Shown here: positions 29,071 to 37,293 of the stretch, one piece after another
Position numbering within the stretch: the stretch's first letter is position 1
How the letters are laid out: every line of letters starts with the position of its first letter
Origin: Sinomonas terrae
Lineage (GTDB): Bacteria > Actinomycetota > Actinomycetes > Actinomycetales > Micrococcaceae
Assembly (NCBI RefSeq): GCF_022539255.1
Contig: NZ_JAKZBV010000001.1
Coordinates: 4,278,001 to 4,342,000 of the forward strand
DNA: 64,000 nt
Reading direction: 5' to 3'
Made by a program: the position numbers and the translations under genes
Notes under the pieces: model-generated
The model's database searches: none
Seen by the model: the letters and a program-made list of their open reading frames with translations, nothing else
Told to the model about the DNA's origin: nothing

Positions 29071-29083
29071 GGGGCCGAGCCCC
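29071..29083 (-). promoter_or_regulatory. short GC hairpin immediately before the ftsH start
   Basis: GGGGC, loop CGA, GCCCC lies six bases upstream of the ftsH ATG, where a ribosome-binding site would be expected. None is clearly visible. It could limit translation initiation or act thermally; this is inference from position only. Confidence 0.3.
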
Positions 29084-29167
29084 GTCCCTTCTGTTGTGCC
29101 GCGGCGCCAGTAACTGCTGGGGTCCCCTGACCCTGCTGCCTTCTGCCCTTGAGCAGTACCGCAACAA

Positions 29168-29173
29168 GCTATA
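29168..29173 (-). promoter_or_regulatory. candidate -10 element TATAGC of ftsH
   Basis: TATAGC on the minus strand is about 104 nt before the ftsH start and is the most promoter-like hexamer in the 209-nt gap between hpt and ftsH. No good -35 was seen. It predicts a leader of about 100 nt. Confidence 0.35.
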
Positions 29174-29273
29174 CCGTTCGCAGACCTTCACGCACAGTGG
29201 CGGACAAAAGTTCCCCCGAGTGCGCGCCCAAGGCCAACTGCTCGGCGGCGAGCCCGAGATCGGGCACCAGCGG

Positions 29274-29825
<552 letters not shown>

Positions 29826-29890
29826 CTGGGCTCCTGGGACTCGGTCTCGGCTGCGGCTCGGCCAGTGCCAAAAAGGGCCACGGCCCAAGC

Positions 29891-30958
29891 TCAGCGTCGG
29901 GGATGCGATACAAAGACTAGCTTCCCATACTCGGTTCCGGGCGCCGCATCCTTCCTCCGCGGCTGCCGGCGGACGCTCACGTGCCCCGGAACCTCGATCG
30001 GACCCGCCGACCCCCGTCGGTCGAGAAGGCGTTCGACGGCGGCGAGCCGCTCGAACGTCGGCTGGCCCCCCAGCTCGACGACGGCGAGCGCGAGGACGCG
30101 GCTGCGGATCGCGGCGGGCAGGGCCCGGACTTCCCGGCCCGGCAGGAACACGGTCCCTGGCTCCGCTCGCTCTGCGAGGGAGCCGTACACGCGCCCGGCT
30201 TCGGAATCGAGGTAGTCGGCGTCCCGGCCCAGAATCGCCGCCGTCCGAGCCAGCCCCTCGGTGACCCCTGGCCCGAGCTCGGACTCGAGGAACGGCATGA
30301 TGCCAGTGCGGACCCGCGAGCGCATGTACCGCGGATCGGAGTTCGTCGGATCGAACCATGGTTCGAGGCCCTCGGCCGCGCACACCTCGACCGTGTCCGC
30401 CCGCCGCAGTCCGAGAAAGGGCCGCACGTACAGTTCGCGGACGCGGCGCATCCCTCCTAGCGAGCGAGTACCGGAACCGCGGGCGAGCCCGAGCAGGACC
30501 TGTTCGGCCTGATCGTCGAGCGTGTGCCCGAGCAGCACACGCTGCGCGCCCCACGCGTTGGCCTCGGCCTCAAGGGCCGCGAGCCGTGCGGTGCGGGCCT
30601 CGGCCTCCGGCCCCTCGCCGGAGCGGCGCACCTCCACGGCGACCACCCGCACGGGTGAGAGCCCGAGCTCGAGCAGCAAGCCCGCCGTCGTCCGTGCGAC
30701 TTCCGCCGTTGCCTCTTGAAGTCCGTGGTCGACGACGACGGCGCCCGCCTCGAGCGGGTGCCCGCCCACCTCGCCCCGTCTGGCGAAATGGGCGACGGCG
30801 GCCGCAAGCGCGAGCGAGTCGGCGCCGCCCGAGCAGCCCACGAGGACGCGGGACGGCCAACCGGCCTCCTCCAGCGCATCCTTGACCGCATTCCGGGCAC
30901 GCCCAACAGCGGGATTGAGGCGGCGCCGTGAGGGCGAGGCGGCGTCCCGGGAGCTCAC
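29891..30958 (-). CDS. tilS: tRNA(Ile)-lysidine synthetase TilS
   Basis: TilS changes C34 to lysidine in the CAU-anticodon tRNA-Ile. The 355-aa protein has the PP-loop VLVGCSGGADSLALAAAV (SGGADS), the LLGHTLDDQAEQVLLG motif with the catalytic-site His/Asp, and RPFLGLRRADT. A C-terminal domain is shorter than in E. coli. The start is GTG 30958, overlapping the upstream protease stop as GTGA. Confidence 0.93.
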   Translation of the reverse strand: MSSRDAASPSRRRLNPAVGRARNAVKDALEEAGWPSRVLVGCSGGADSLALAAAVAHFARRGEVGGHPLEAGAVVVDHGLQEATAEVARTTAGLLLELGLSPVRVVAVEVRRSGEGPEAEARTARLAALEAEANAWGAQRVLLGHTLDDQAEQVLLGLARGSGTRSLGGMRRVRELYVRPFLGLRRADTVEVCAAEGLEPWFDPTNSDPRYMRSRVRTGIMPFLESELGPGVTEGLARTAAILGRDADYLDSEAGRVYGSLAERAEPGTVFLPGREVRALPAAIRSRVLALAVVELGGQPTFERLAAVERLLDRRGSAGPIEVPGHVSVRRQPRRKDAAPGTEYGKLVFVSHPRR

Positions 30959-32073
30959 TCCATCCTCGCGACCCACGCTTCGGGGGCGTGGATCTCCTCC
31001 TCGGTCGGCAGGTTCTCGGGCCGTTCCCAGATGCGGTTGAAGCCGTCCATGCCGATCCGGTCCACGACCGCGGTCACGAACTTCGCGCCGTCCGTGTACT
31101 GGCGCATCTTCGCGTCGAGTCCGAGGAGCCGGCGCACGAACGATTCGAGCACGCCTCGGTTCTCGCTGCGCGCGTTGTACCTCTGGCGGATGGTCTTGAC
31201 GCTCGGGACGACGCCGGCGTCGATCGCGTCCATCACGACGCTCGCATGCCCCTCGAGGAGGCTCATGATCGCCGTCAGATGCGAGATCGCGGCCTTCTCA
31301 GAAGGGTCCTGGAGCAGGTCGAGGATGGCGCCCCGGCTCGGAACCGGCTGGCTCACGCCCGCCCAAGGGCGGTCGCGGAGCGACTTGGCCACGGCCGCGG
31401 CACGCTCCATGAGCGAATCCATGTTCCCGATCAGGCTGTCGGAGAGCTGGGCTACCTGCTCGAGGATGTGGCTCCGGAGCCACGGAGCCGAGGCGAACTG
31501 GACCCGGTGCGTCTGCTCGTGGAGGCACACCCACAGGCGGAAGTCCTCGGGGTCGACGTTGAGCTCGCGCTCGATCTGGACGATGTTCGGCGCGACGAGG
31601 AGCAGGCGCCCCGCCTCTGGCGCGGTCGAGCCCGGGGCGAGCGCGGAGTACGGCTCGTACTGGCCGAGCACCTTGTTCGAGAGGAACGCGAGGACCGCGC
31701 CGAGCTGGGCCCCCGTGATGGCGCCGCCCATGCGTGCCGCGGAGGGCGTGATCTCACTCGCCTTCTTCTCGACGAGCTGCGTCAGGACGGGCCCGAGCAT
31801 GACCTGGAACCCCTGCGTGTTCGCCTTCGCCCAGGAACCGCGGTCGACGACGAGCACCTGCGAGTCGCGAAGGTCCTCGGCCGCGGCCAGGCCGGTGATG
31901 CGGTGCACGTGGGGCACGGCGGCGTCCGCGAGCCGGCGGAGGCTCGCGACGGCGTCGGCGGCCTCCCACGGCTCGAGCTGCGGCCCGGGAGGGCTCAGGC
32001 GTGCCGCCGTGGCGGCCGCGAGGTCCCAGTTGATGAGCTGCGGTGCCGTCTCATGGACATCCATACACCCCAT
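30955..32073 (-). CDS. zinc-dependent metalloprotease, DUF2342 family
   Basis: This 372-aa actinobacterial protein carries an HExxH motif (CLHEQTHRVQFA, mid-protein) within an all-alpha DUF2342 fold. A conserved second region, SLLEGHASVVMDAIDAG, has a Glu and His that may complete a zinc site. Some databases call the family F420-biosynthesis-associated because of its phylogenetic spread; the substrate is unknown. I start at ATG 32073, because a -10 hexamer lies six bases before it. ATG 32064 three codons on is possible. It is operonic with tilS. Confidence 0.85.
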   Translation of the reverse strand: MGCMDVHETAPQLINWDLAAATAARLSPPGPQLEPWEAADAVASLRRLADAAVPHVHRITGLAAAEDLRDSQVLVVDRGSWAKANTQGFQVMLGPVLTQLVEKKASEITPSAARMGGAITGAQLGAVLAFLSNKVLGQYEPYSALAPGSTAPEAGRLLLVAPNIVQIERELNVDPEDFRLWVCLHEQTHRVQFASAPWLRSHILEQVAQLSDSLIGNMDSLMERAAAVAKSLRDRPWAGVSQPVPSRGAILDLLQDPSEKAAISHLTAIMSLLEGHASVVMDAIDAGVVPSVKTIRQRYNARSENRGVLESFVRRLLGLDAKMRQYTDGAKFVTAVVDRIGMDGFNRIWERPENLPTEEEIHAPEAWVARME

Positions 32074-32079
32074 CAGACC

Positions 32080-32085
32080 ACACTA
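32080..32085 (-). promoter_or_regulatory. -10 element TAGTGT of the DUF2342-tilS-hpt group
   Basis: TAGTGT, six bases (GGTCTG), then ATG 32073 on the minus strand. No ribosome-binding site is seen. It decides in favour of the upstream of two possible starts. Confidence 0.5.
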
Positions 32086-32117
32086 TGCAGTGGCGAGGCG
32101 CGGTATCCGCCGGGTAT

Positions 32118-33542
32118 CTACCGACAGCCGCAGCCGGCGAGTGCGGACGCAGCGGCGTCAACGGCGGCCGCGTTGGCCGGGCTGCCGGGTGTGAGCCCGT
32201 TCCCCACGAACGAGAAGACCAGGAGCCTGCCGTCGGAGTCGACGACGTACCCGGTAAGGCCGATGACCGTGTTGAGCGTCCCCGTCTTCGCCCGCACGAA
32301 GCCAGCCCCGGGCGAGCTCGGCGGGTAACGCTTCGCCAGCGTCCCGCTGAGGCCCGCGATAGGAAGGCCGTCAAGCGCGCTTCGGAGCCGCGCGTCGTCG
32401 CCCGTTGTCATGGCGCGCATGAGCGTGACGAGGTCCGCGGGCGAAATGCGGTCCGAAATGGCGAGCCCGGACGCGTCATCCAGCTGGAGCCCCGCCGTCG
32501 TCCCGAGGATGTGCTGGGCAGTCGCCTCGAGCACTGCGCGCGCGCCGGCAATGCTCGCCTCCCTGCCGCTGGCCGCTGCCGCGAGGCGAGCGAGCGTCTC
32601 GGCCGCGTAGTTGTCCGACTCCTGAAGCGTGTAGGCGAGCTGGTCCGCGACGGGGGACGAGGCGACGCTCGCGAGCTGCTGCGCGCCCTTCGCCGCGGGG
32701 GCGAGGCTCACGCCGTCGGCCACGTCCGCCCCTGGCCCGAGCGCTGCGGCGAGCGCGTCGCGGAAGGCGGTCCCCGCGGCCATCGCCGGATCTGCGGGGC
32801 GGGGGCCCGAATCGCCGGGCTGCGTGCGGGCGATGTTGAGGGCGATCGGGGCGATGGGCGCAATCTGGCCGGCCTCGACGTCCTCGGGATCCCACGCCGG
32901 ATTGATCGGGGCGCCGGTGAAGAGGGACGTATCGAGCTGGACCGAGAGCTGCCCGTGCACGGGCCCGAGGGCGGCGGCGGTCTCGCGCGCGAGCGTGGCA
33001 AGGCCTGCATGCCCCACGACCTGTCCCGGCTGGGATTCGCCGGCGCCGAGGAAGACGTCGCCGCCAGCTACGAGCACGACGCTCCCCGGTGTGCTGCCCC
33101 GTTCCACGCGCGTCTGGAGGACGGCGTCCGGACCGAGAGTTGTGAGGACTGCCGCCGCGGTCAGGAGCTTGAGGTTCGACGCCGGGGCCACGGGCTCGTT
33201 GCCAGCCCGGCTGTAGAGCGTCTGCCCGGTCAGCCCGTCGGCCACCTCGCCGCTGAAGCTTCCCCCGTCCGAGACGAGAAGGCTGTCGAGCTGCTTCCCA
33301 ACCGACGCGGGCACAGGTTCCGGAGCGGTACCTGTGAGCGGCGTCGCCCCTGCGAGCGGCGCGTCCGACGACGGCGGCGCCAGCCACGGAGGGGTGCTCA
33401 CCGAAGGCGTCGGGCGAGGGAGGAGCGGGGCGGGGAAGGCCGGCCCGACGACCGCGCCGACGATCGCCGCAACCACCACGACGAGGAAGGAGACGAGGCC
33501 CCACGTCACGGCTCGGTGGGCGCGGTCGGGCGACGGGATCAT
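32118..33542 (-). CDS. dacB: D-alanyl-D-alanine carboxypeptidase, PBP4/DacB type
   Basis: This penicillin-binding serine peptidase of family S13 trims peptidoglycan stem peptides. The 474-aa protein has a membrane anchor or signal helix (about residues 14-34, TWGLVSFLVVVVAAIVGAVV) and a Pro/Ser-rich wall-spanning linker. SxxK is in APASNLKLLTAAAV, SxN in QESDNYAAETLARLAA and KTG in VRAKTGTLNTVIGLTGYV. The start is ATG 33542, with AGGA about eight bases upstream. An open frame that runs to 33698 crosses direct repeats and is not coding. It diverges from ppa. Confidence 0.94.
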   Translation of the reverse strand: MIPSPDRAHRAVTWGLVSFLVVVVAAIVGAVVGPAFPAPLLPRPTPSVSTPPWLAPPSSDAPLAGATPLTGTAPEPVPASVGKQLDSLLVSDGGSFSGEVADGLTGQTLYSRAGNEPVAPASNLKLLTAAAVLTTLGPDAVLQTRVERGSTPGSVVLVAGGDVFLGAGESQPGQVVGHAGLATLARETAAALGPVHGQLSVQLDTSLFTGAPINPAWDPEDVEAGQIAPIAPIALNIARTQPGDSGPRPADPAMAAGTAFRDALAAALGPGADVADGVSLAPAAKGAQQLASVASSPVADQLAYTLQESDNYAAETLARLAAAASGREASIAGARAVLEATAQHILGTTAGLQLDDASGLAISDRISPADLVTLMRAMTTGDDARLRSALDGLPIAGLSGTLAKRYPPSSPGAGFVRAKTGTLNTVIGLTGYVVDSDGRLLVFSFVGNGLTPGSPANAAAVDAAASALAGCGCR

Positions 33543-33612
33543 GCGTTGTGGTCCTGGGGTCGGGCTTGTGCGGCGGGCTGCGCTGCCTCTGCGCGGTTCT
33601 CTAGGGACAGGT

Positions 33613-33666
33613 CCCTGGGGAGGGGTCTCTGGAGAGAGGCCCCTGGGAGGGGTCTCTGGAGAGAGG
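33613..33666. repeat. 27-bp tandem duplication in the dacB/ppa divergent region
   Basis: Two near-identical copies starting CCCTGGGGAGGGGTCTCT (33613) and CCCTGGGAGGGGTCTCT (33640) each end in GGAGAGAGG, with TCTCTGGAGAGA palindromes inside. They lie between two divergent promoters, within the 213 bases that carry no gene. They could be protein-binding sites or simple tandem amplification. Confidence 0.7.
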
Positions 33667-33755
33667 GAGGTGCGCACCCCCAGTGCAGATATCCTCAATA
33701 CTAAATGCCGCCCAAGACACTGACTGCCGCCACTGGCACGACCTCAAGGAGCACC

Positions 33756-34244
33756 ATGAAGCACGACGTCACCATCGAGATCCCCCGCGGATCCCGCGTC
33801 AAGTACGAGGTGGACCACGAGACCGGCCGCGTCCGCTTGGACCGCGTCCTGTTCACCTCGATGCAGTACCCCACGCACTACGGCTACTTCGAGAACACCC
33901 TCGGGGAGGACGGCGATCCGCTCGACGCGCTCGTCTTCTACCCCGACGTCGACCTCTTCCCGGGCATCCTGCTCGAGGCGCGCCCGATCGCGATCTTCAA
34001 CATGGAGGACGAGTCCGGCGGGGATGCCAAGCTCGTCTGCGTCCCCGCGGACAAGCGCTTCGACCACATCCAGGAGGCCTCGGACCTCGACGAGTGGCTC
34101 GTCAAGGAGATCGAGCACTTCTTCACCCGCTACAAGGACCTCGAGCCGGGCAAGTGGGTCAAGCCCGCGGGCTGGGCGGACCGCGCCGCCGCCGAGACCG
34201 AGCTCGAGGCATCGATCAAGCGCTTTGGCGAACAGGGCCACTGA
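33756..34244 (+). CDS. ppa: inorganic pyrophosphatase (family I)
   Basis: Ppa hydrolyses pyrophosphate and pulls biosynthetic reactions forward. The 162 residues show family I motifs: VTIEIPRGSRVKYEVD, YPTHYGYFENTLGEDGDPLDAL with the metal-binding D-x-D-P-x-D, and VVAR-equivalent LLEARPIAIFNM. DKRFDHI and HFFTRYKDLEPGKWV follow. The start is ATG 33756 with AAGGAG spaced by about five bases. A 22-bp repeat terminator follows the stop. Confidence 0.97.
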   Translation: MKHDVTIEIPRGSRVKYEVDHETGRVRLDRVLFTSMQYPTHYGYFENTLGEDGDPLDALVFYPDVDLFPGILLEARPIAIFNMEDESGGDAKLVCVPADKRFDHIQEASDLDEWLVKEIEHFFTRYKDLEPGKWVKPAGWADRAAAETELEASIKRFGEQGH

Positions 34245-34257
34245 GCCCTCCCCCAGG

Positions 34258-34342
34258 GAAAGGTGACCACTCGTCGTAGGAAAGGTGACCACTCCCCACA
34301 GGAAAGGTGACCACTCGTCACTTCCGACGAGTGGTCACCTTT
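34258..34342. repeat. 22-bp repeat (core GTGACCACTCGTC), three direct copies and one inverted
   Basis: AAAGGTGACCACT occurs at about 34259, 34281 and 34303. The first and third copies continue CGTC. An inverted copy, GACGAGTGGTCACCTTT, lies at 34326-34342. The unit is closely related to the seven-copy array at 50559-50728. It fills the gap after ppa. Confidence 0.85.
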
Positions 34343-34346
34343 CTTT
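34303..34346 (+). terminator. ppa terminator built from the repeat
   Basis: The last direct copy (34303-34319) and the inverted copy (34326-34342) form a perfect 17-bp stem with a six-base loop, followed by CTTTC on the plus strand. It should stop transcription from ppa before the next gene. Confidence 0.75.
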
Positions 34347-34410
34347 CGTCGAGTGGCCACATCTCGCCCGACCCGAGGCCAGATCTCGCAGATCCCACAC
34401 CCGTTGGCAC

Positions 34411-34416
34411 TAGGCT
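34411..34416 (+). promoter_or_regulatory. -10 element TAGGCT of the cyclase-fold/HTH gene
   Basis: TAGGCT, six bases (CAGACC), then ATG 34423. This is one of the clearest leaderless signatures in the window. Confidence 0.55.
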
Positions 34417-34422
34417 CAGACC

Positions 34423-35034
34423 ATGTACACGGTCACGATCAATCAGCGCGACCGCGCACCGGGTGACCGCGTTCCGCAGCTCCTCCGCGCGCTCACACGA
34501 CTCACACCTGACGTCCCCCTCGCGCGAACCATCGGCGACGAGGTCCAGGGCGTCTTCTCCACGCCCGAGCCCGCGGTCGACGCAGCCCTTTCCGCCATGC
34601 GGGCGGACGCATGCGGTGGCGTCCGCTGGAACGTCGGCATCGGCGTCGGCCCTCTCGGGGAACCCCTGCCGAAGGAAATGCACGACGTCACTGGCCTGGG
34701 GCTCGTCTACTCTCGCCGCGCCGTCGAACGCGCCCAGCACATCAAGGACGAGGGTGCGGTGGCTGTCGACGGTCCCGACCGGGCCCTCGCTGCGGAGGCC
34801 GGCGCCGTCCTCCGGCTGCTCGCCCTCACCGTGGCGCGGCGCACGACGGCGGAATGGCGGGTGCTCGAGCTCCTCACCCCTGGCGTGCGGGGCCAGCAGA
34901 AGGCAGTCGCGGAGGCGCTCGGCATCACGGCACAGGCCGTCTCCAAGGCGATCGCTAGAGCCCACTGGAACGAGGAGTTCGACGCCCGGCCGGCCGTTGC
35001 GCACCTTCTGCGGCTCATGCTCGAACCGCGCTGA
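34423..35034 (+). CDS. SatD-like protein: nucleotide-cyclase-like fold plus HTH
   Basis: This 203-aa protein has two parts. The N-terminal 110 residues resemble the cyclase/GGDEF fold: ARTIGDEVQGVFSTPEPAVDA corresponds to the metal-binding hairpin, and RWNVGIGVGPLGEPLP to the following strand. GLVYSRRAVERAQHIK follows. The C-terminal half is a winged-helix DNA-binding segment (QQKAVAEALGITAQAVSKAI, a MarR/sigma-like HTH). Similar two-domain proteins are grouped as SatD. The catalytic Asp pair of true cyclases is not evident, so it may sense a nucleotide and regulate transcription. This is an inference. Confidence 0.6.
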   Translation: MYTVTINQRDRAPGDRVPQLLRALTRLTPDVPLARTIGDEVQGVFSTPEPAVDAALSAMRADACGGVRWNVGIGVGPLGEPLPKEMHDVTGLGLVYSRRAVERAQHIKDEGAVAVDGPDRALAAEAGAVLRLLALTVARRTTAEWRVLELLTPGVRGQQKAVAEALGITAQAVSKAIARAHWNEEFDARPAVAHLLRLMLEPR

Positions 35035-35076
35035 CCGAGCCCGTCAGGCCAGCACCTAACTCGTCAGGCCGGCAGG

Positions 35077-35913
35077 TCAGACGAGCGAGCGAAGCACCGC
35101 AACGAGACCGTCCTCCTCGACGGCGGACGTGACCTCGTCGGCCGCCGCCTTGACCTCATCGGGAGCCTGTCCCATCGCAACCCCACGCTCTGCCCACTGG
35201 AGCATCTCGATGTCGTTCCGCCCGTCGCCGACCGCAACGGTATCGGCCGTGTCGATCCCGGCGCGGCGCCGGATCAGCTCGAGTCCGCTCGCCTTTGTGA
35301 CCCCCTGGGCGGCGATGTCGAGCCAAGGCGTCCAACCAACCGAATAGGTGACGCCATGCAGTCCGATGGCCTCGACCGCCTCGCCGAACTGCTCGGCGGT
35401 CGCATCGGTCGAGAACACCACGAGGCGGACTGCGGTGAGTTCGAGGAGCTCCTCGAAGGAGACGCCTTTGGCCTCGACGCCGAAGCTCGGATCCTGGAAC
35501 CGCTCGGTGGAGAAGAAGTTCCCCTCATGATCCTCGATCGCGTACTTCGCGCCCGGGAGCCGGTGGCGCAAGGCGAGGAGCGCGACGGAGGGGTCGAAGA
35601 CGCGACGGTCGAGCACCGTGTACCCGCCATTCGAGCCGGCCTCGATCCGGGTCACGACGCCGCCATTGGAAGAGACAGCGTAGCCGCGCTCGATGCCGAG
35701 CAGCTCGACGATCGGAAGGGTGGCGCCGAGTGAGCGCCCGGTGGCCACGACCACCTCGTGTCCCGCCGCGACGAGAGCCTGCCCCGCGGCGCGGACGGCT
35801 CGGCTCATGTGACCGTCGTGATCCACGAGAGTGCCGTCCACATCGAGAGCGACGAGTTTGGGAAGTGCTGGAATCGGCTGGTCATCGATGCCAGCCCTGA
35901 TCGTTGTTGTCAT
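35077..35913 (-). CDS. HAD-superfamily phosphatase, Cof type
   Basis: This 278-aa cytoplasmic hydrolase likely dephosphorylates a small phospho-compound. The catalytic motif I is VALDVDGTLVDHDG, motif II is VVATGRS, and the Lys of motif III lies in GVTKASGLELIRRRAG. Motif IV is VAVGDGRNDIEMLQWA. The C2b-type cap between motifs II and III is typical of the Cof/YidA group, whose substrates are often sugar phosphates. It lies upstream of serS in the same direction but separated by the AbiEi-like gene. A related HAD gene is at 61945. Confidence 0.9.
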   Translation of the reverse strand: MTTTIRAGIDDQPIPALPKLVALDVDGTLVDHDGHMSRAVRAAGQALVAAGHEVVVATGRSLGATLPIVELLGIERGYAVSSNGGVVTRIEAGSNGGYTVLDRRVFDPSVALLALRHRLPGAKYAIEDHEGNFFSTERFQDPSFGVEAKGVSFEELLELTAVRLVVFSTDATAEQFGEAVEAIGLHGVTYSVGWTPWLDIAAQGVTKASGLELIRRRAGIDTADTVAVGDGRNDIEMLQWAERGVAMGQAPDEVKAAADEVTSAVEEDGLVAVLRSLV

Positions 35914-35942
35914 GGATCTAGTGAACCACTCCCGGCCGACAA

Positions 35943-36024
35943 CCCCCTGAGGGGGCTGCGGACAGGGCGTGAACGGCCAGCAAATACTTGTGCCCCGGGT
36001 TTCGGTCTCAACCCTGCGGTTGAG
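35943..36024 (-). terminator. two hairpins between the AbiEi-like gene and the HAD gene
   Basis: CTCAACC/GGTTGAG (36007-36024, loop CTGC) and CCCCC/GGGGG (35943-35955, loop TGA) follow the AbiEi-like gene on its own strand. Neither has a T tract. The first is the more likely transcript end. Confidence 0.4.
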
Positions 36025-36057
36025 CCCGCGGCATTGTCCGAATGAGGGGGCTGGACG

Positions 36058-37092
36058 CTAGCTCGCACACGGAACCCCTGCTCTGTGCAGGATCGTCGCA
36101 AACCGCTCCGGATGAAGCAGATCGTCCCAGCCCCACCGAACAACCCGCTTGCCCACGGCCCTGATCTCGTCCTCCCGCCTCTTCTCCGCCGTCAGCACCT
36201 CGACCGGCGTCCGTCCGCTGAGATCTTTGGCTCGCGTGTACTTCATGAGTCCATCGAATTCCCCAACCAACCGCAGTTTCGGCCAGTAGAAATCGACCCG
36301 CGCAATGCGTCGCCCGTCTCGATGGATCCATACCTGAAGCTGCGGAATTTCGAAGCCGAGCTCCGCCATGAGAGCTCGGCTGTACGATTCCCCCACCGAT
36401 TCAGCCTGCTCGTCGGCGAACCGGACTACGGCAACCATCCGCCGTCGTGCGGCCTGAAACGGCAGGTCACCTGCCAACGCCAGCAGGGCCTCGCGTGACC
36501 TCCTTGCCGAGTGGAGACCACGGCCAGCAAGGACGGCGTCTGTGAGAACCACGGCATCAACGAAGGGGAGCCGGTGCAGTGTGTCCGAAAGCGCAGTGTC
36601 GAAAGGCTCGACCGGCAGAACCAGGCCGAGGTTGGGAACGCGCAATGCCGTGGGCTGGATCTCTGCGGCTAGATGACGCGCATCCGGGAAGCCCATTGGA
36701 AGTCTGCCGTCCCGTAACCCAAGGTCGGGGTGCTCCGCGAGAATGGCGGCTGGGTTGCCGTAGAGCCCAGATACTGGAACCGAGCCGACAGCAGAGCGCC
36801 GGGGCGTGCGATAGCGGACATGCGAGGGGACTTGGCGGAACTCGAGCCCCCACGCGACGAGAGCGGTCTCCCGACACAGGATCGGCGCGGGTCCGGATAC
36901 TGCCAACGAAGCGGTTGTGAGCGCATAACGGTTCGAAGCGGTGCCCCTCAGCCACTCTTCGGTTGGCAGGTAGACCCCGCGGCGCAGGCGGACGAGACGA
37001 CCTGCGGCATAGCCGCGGCTCAAGGACCTAGGATCGCGTCCTGTGCGGGCCTCGGCAGCCGCACTTTGGAAGCGGACGGTGGGAAACTGCAT
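36058..37092 (-). CDS. AbiEi-like winged-helix protein with a C-terminal DUF559/VSR-type nuclease fold
   Basis: This 344-aa protein has an N-terminal region (about 1-80) resembling the AbiEi antitoxin winged helix (ARTGRDPRSLSRGYAAGRLVRLRRGVYLP). The C terminus resembles DUF559/VSR-like nucleases: RIARVDFYWPKLRLVGEFDGLMKY carries a D-x(n)-E-F-D pattern, followed by KRREDEIRAVGKRVVRWGW. No AbiEii toxin partner is nearby. Such solitary proteins are common in Micrococcaceae and of unknown role. I start at ATG 37092; TTG 37104 would add four residues. It is flanked by inverted repeats. Confidence 0.65.
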   Translation of the reverse strand: MQFPTVRFQSAAAEARTGRDPRSLSRGYAAGRLVRLRRGVYLPTEEWLRGTASNRYALTTASLAVSGPAPILCRETALVAWGLEFRQVPSHVRYRTPRRSAVGSVPVSGLYGNPAAILAEHPDLGLRDGRLPMGFPDARHLAAEIQPTALRVPNLGLVLPVEPFDTALSDTLHRLPFVDAVVLTDAVLAGRGLHSARRSREALLALAGDLPFQAARRRMVAVVRFADEQAESVGESYSRALMAELGFEIPQLQVWIHRDGRRIARVDFYWPKLRLVGEFDGLMKYTRAKDLSGRTPVEVLTAEKRREDEIRAVGKRVVRWGWDDLLHPERFATILHRAGVPCAS

Positions 37093-37172
37093 GGGTCCAG
37101 CCAAGCGCGGCGGGTCTGCGTCCCGCCATCGCGATCGGTCTTATGTGGACAACCACCGAAAATGCCCCGAGT

Positions 37173-37214
37173 TTCGGACGTCGCCCTGCGGGAAAGCGGG
37201 GGGCGATGTCCGAA
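37173..37214. repeat. 13-bp inverted repeat upstream of the AbiEi-like gene
   Basis: TTCGGACGTCGCC (37173-37185) and GGCGATGTCCGAA (37202-37214) are complementary at 12 of 13 positions around a 16-base centre. GTCCGAA also occurs downstream of the gene (36037-36043). It could be an operator for the winged-helix protein or an mRNA stem. Confidence 0.55.
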
Positions 37215-37220
37215 TCCCAG

Positions 37221-37272
37221 GGCAAGCCGGCCCGGGGCAAACTGGCTCAGGGCAAGCCGGCTCAGGGCAAAC
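37221..37272. repeat. degenerate tandem repeat after serS
   Basis: Four imperfect copies of GGCAAGCCGGCTCA / GGCAAACTGGCTCA follow each other between the inverted repeat and the serS stop. Together with 37105-37172 they fill the 189-base gap; no gene is visible. Confidence 0.6.
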
Positions 37273-37293
37273 CCAAACCGAGGTTGGCCCGAG

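Noticed and set aside
33543..33698. N-terminal extension of the DacB frame
   Set aside because: It is encoded by the tandem 27-bp repeats and precedes the clear membrane anchor; it is non-conserved low complexity.
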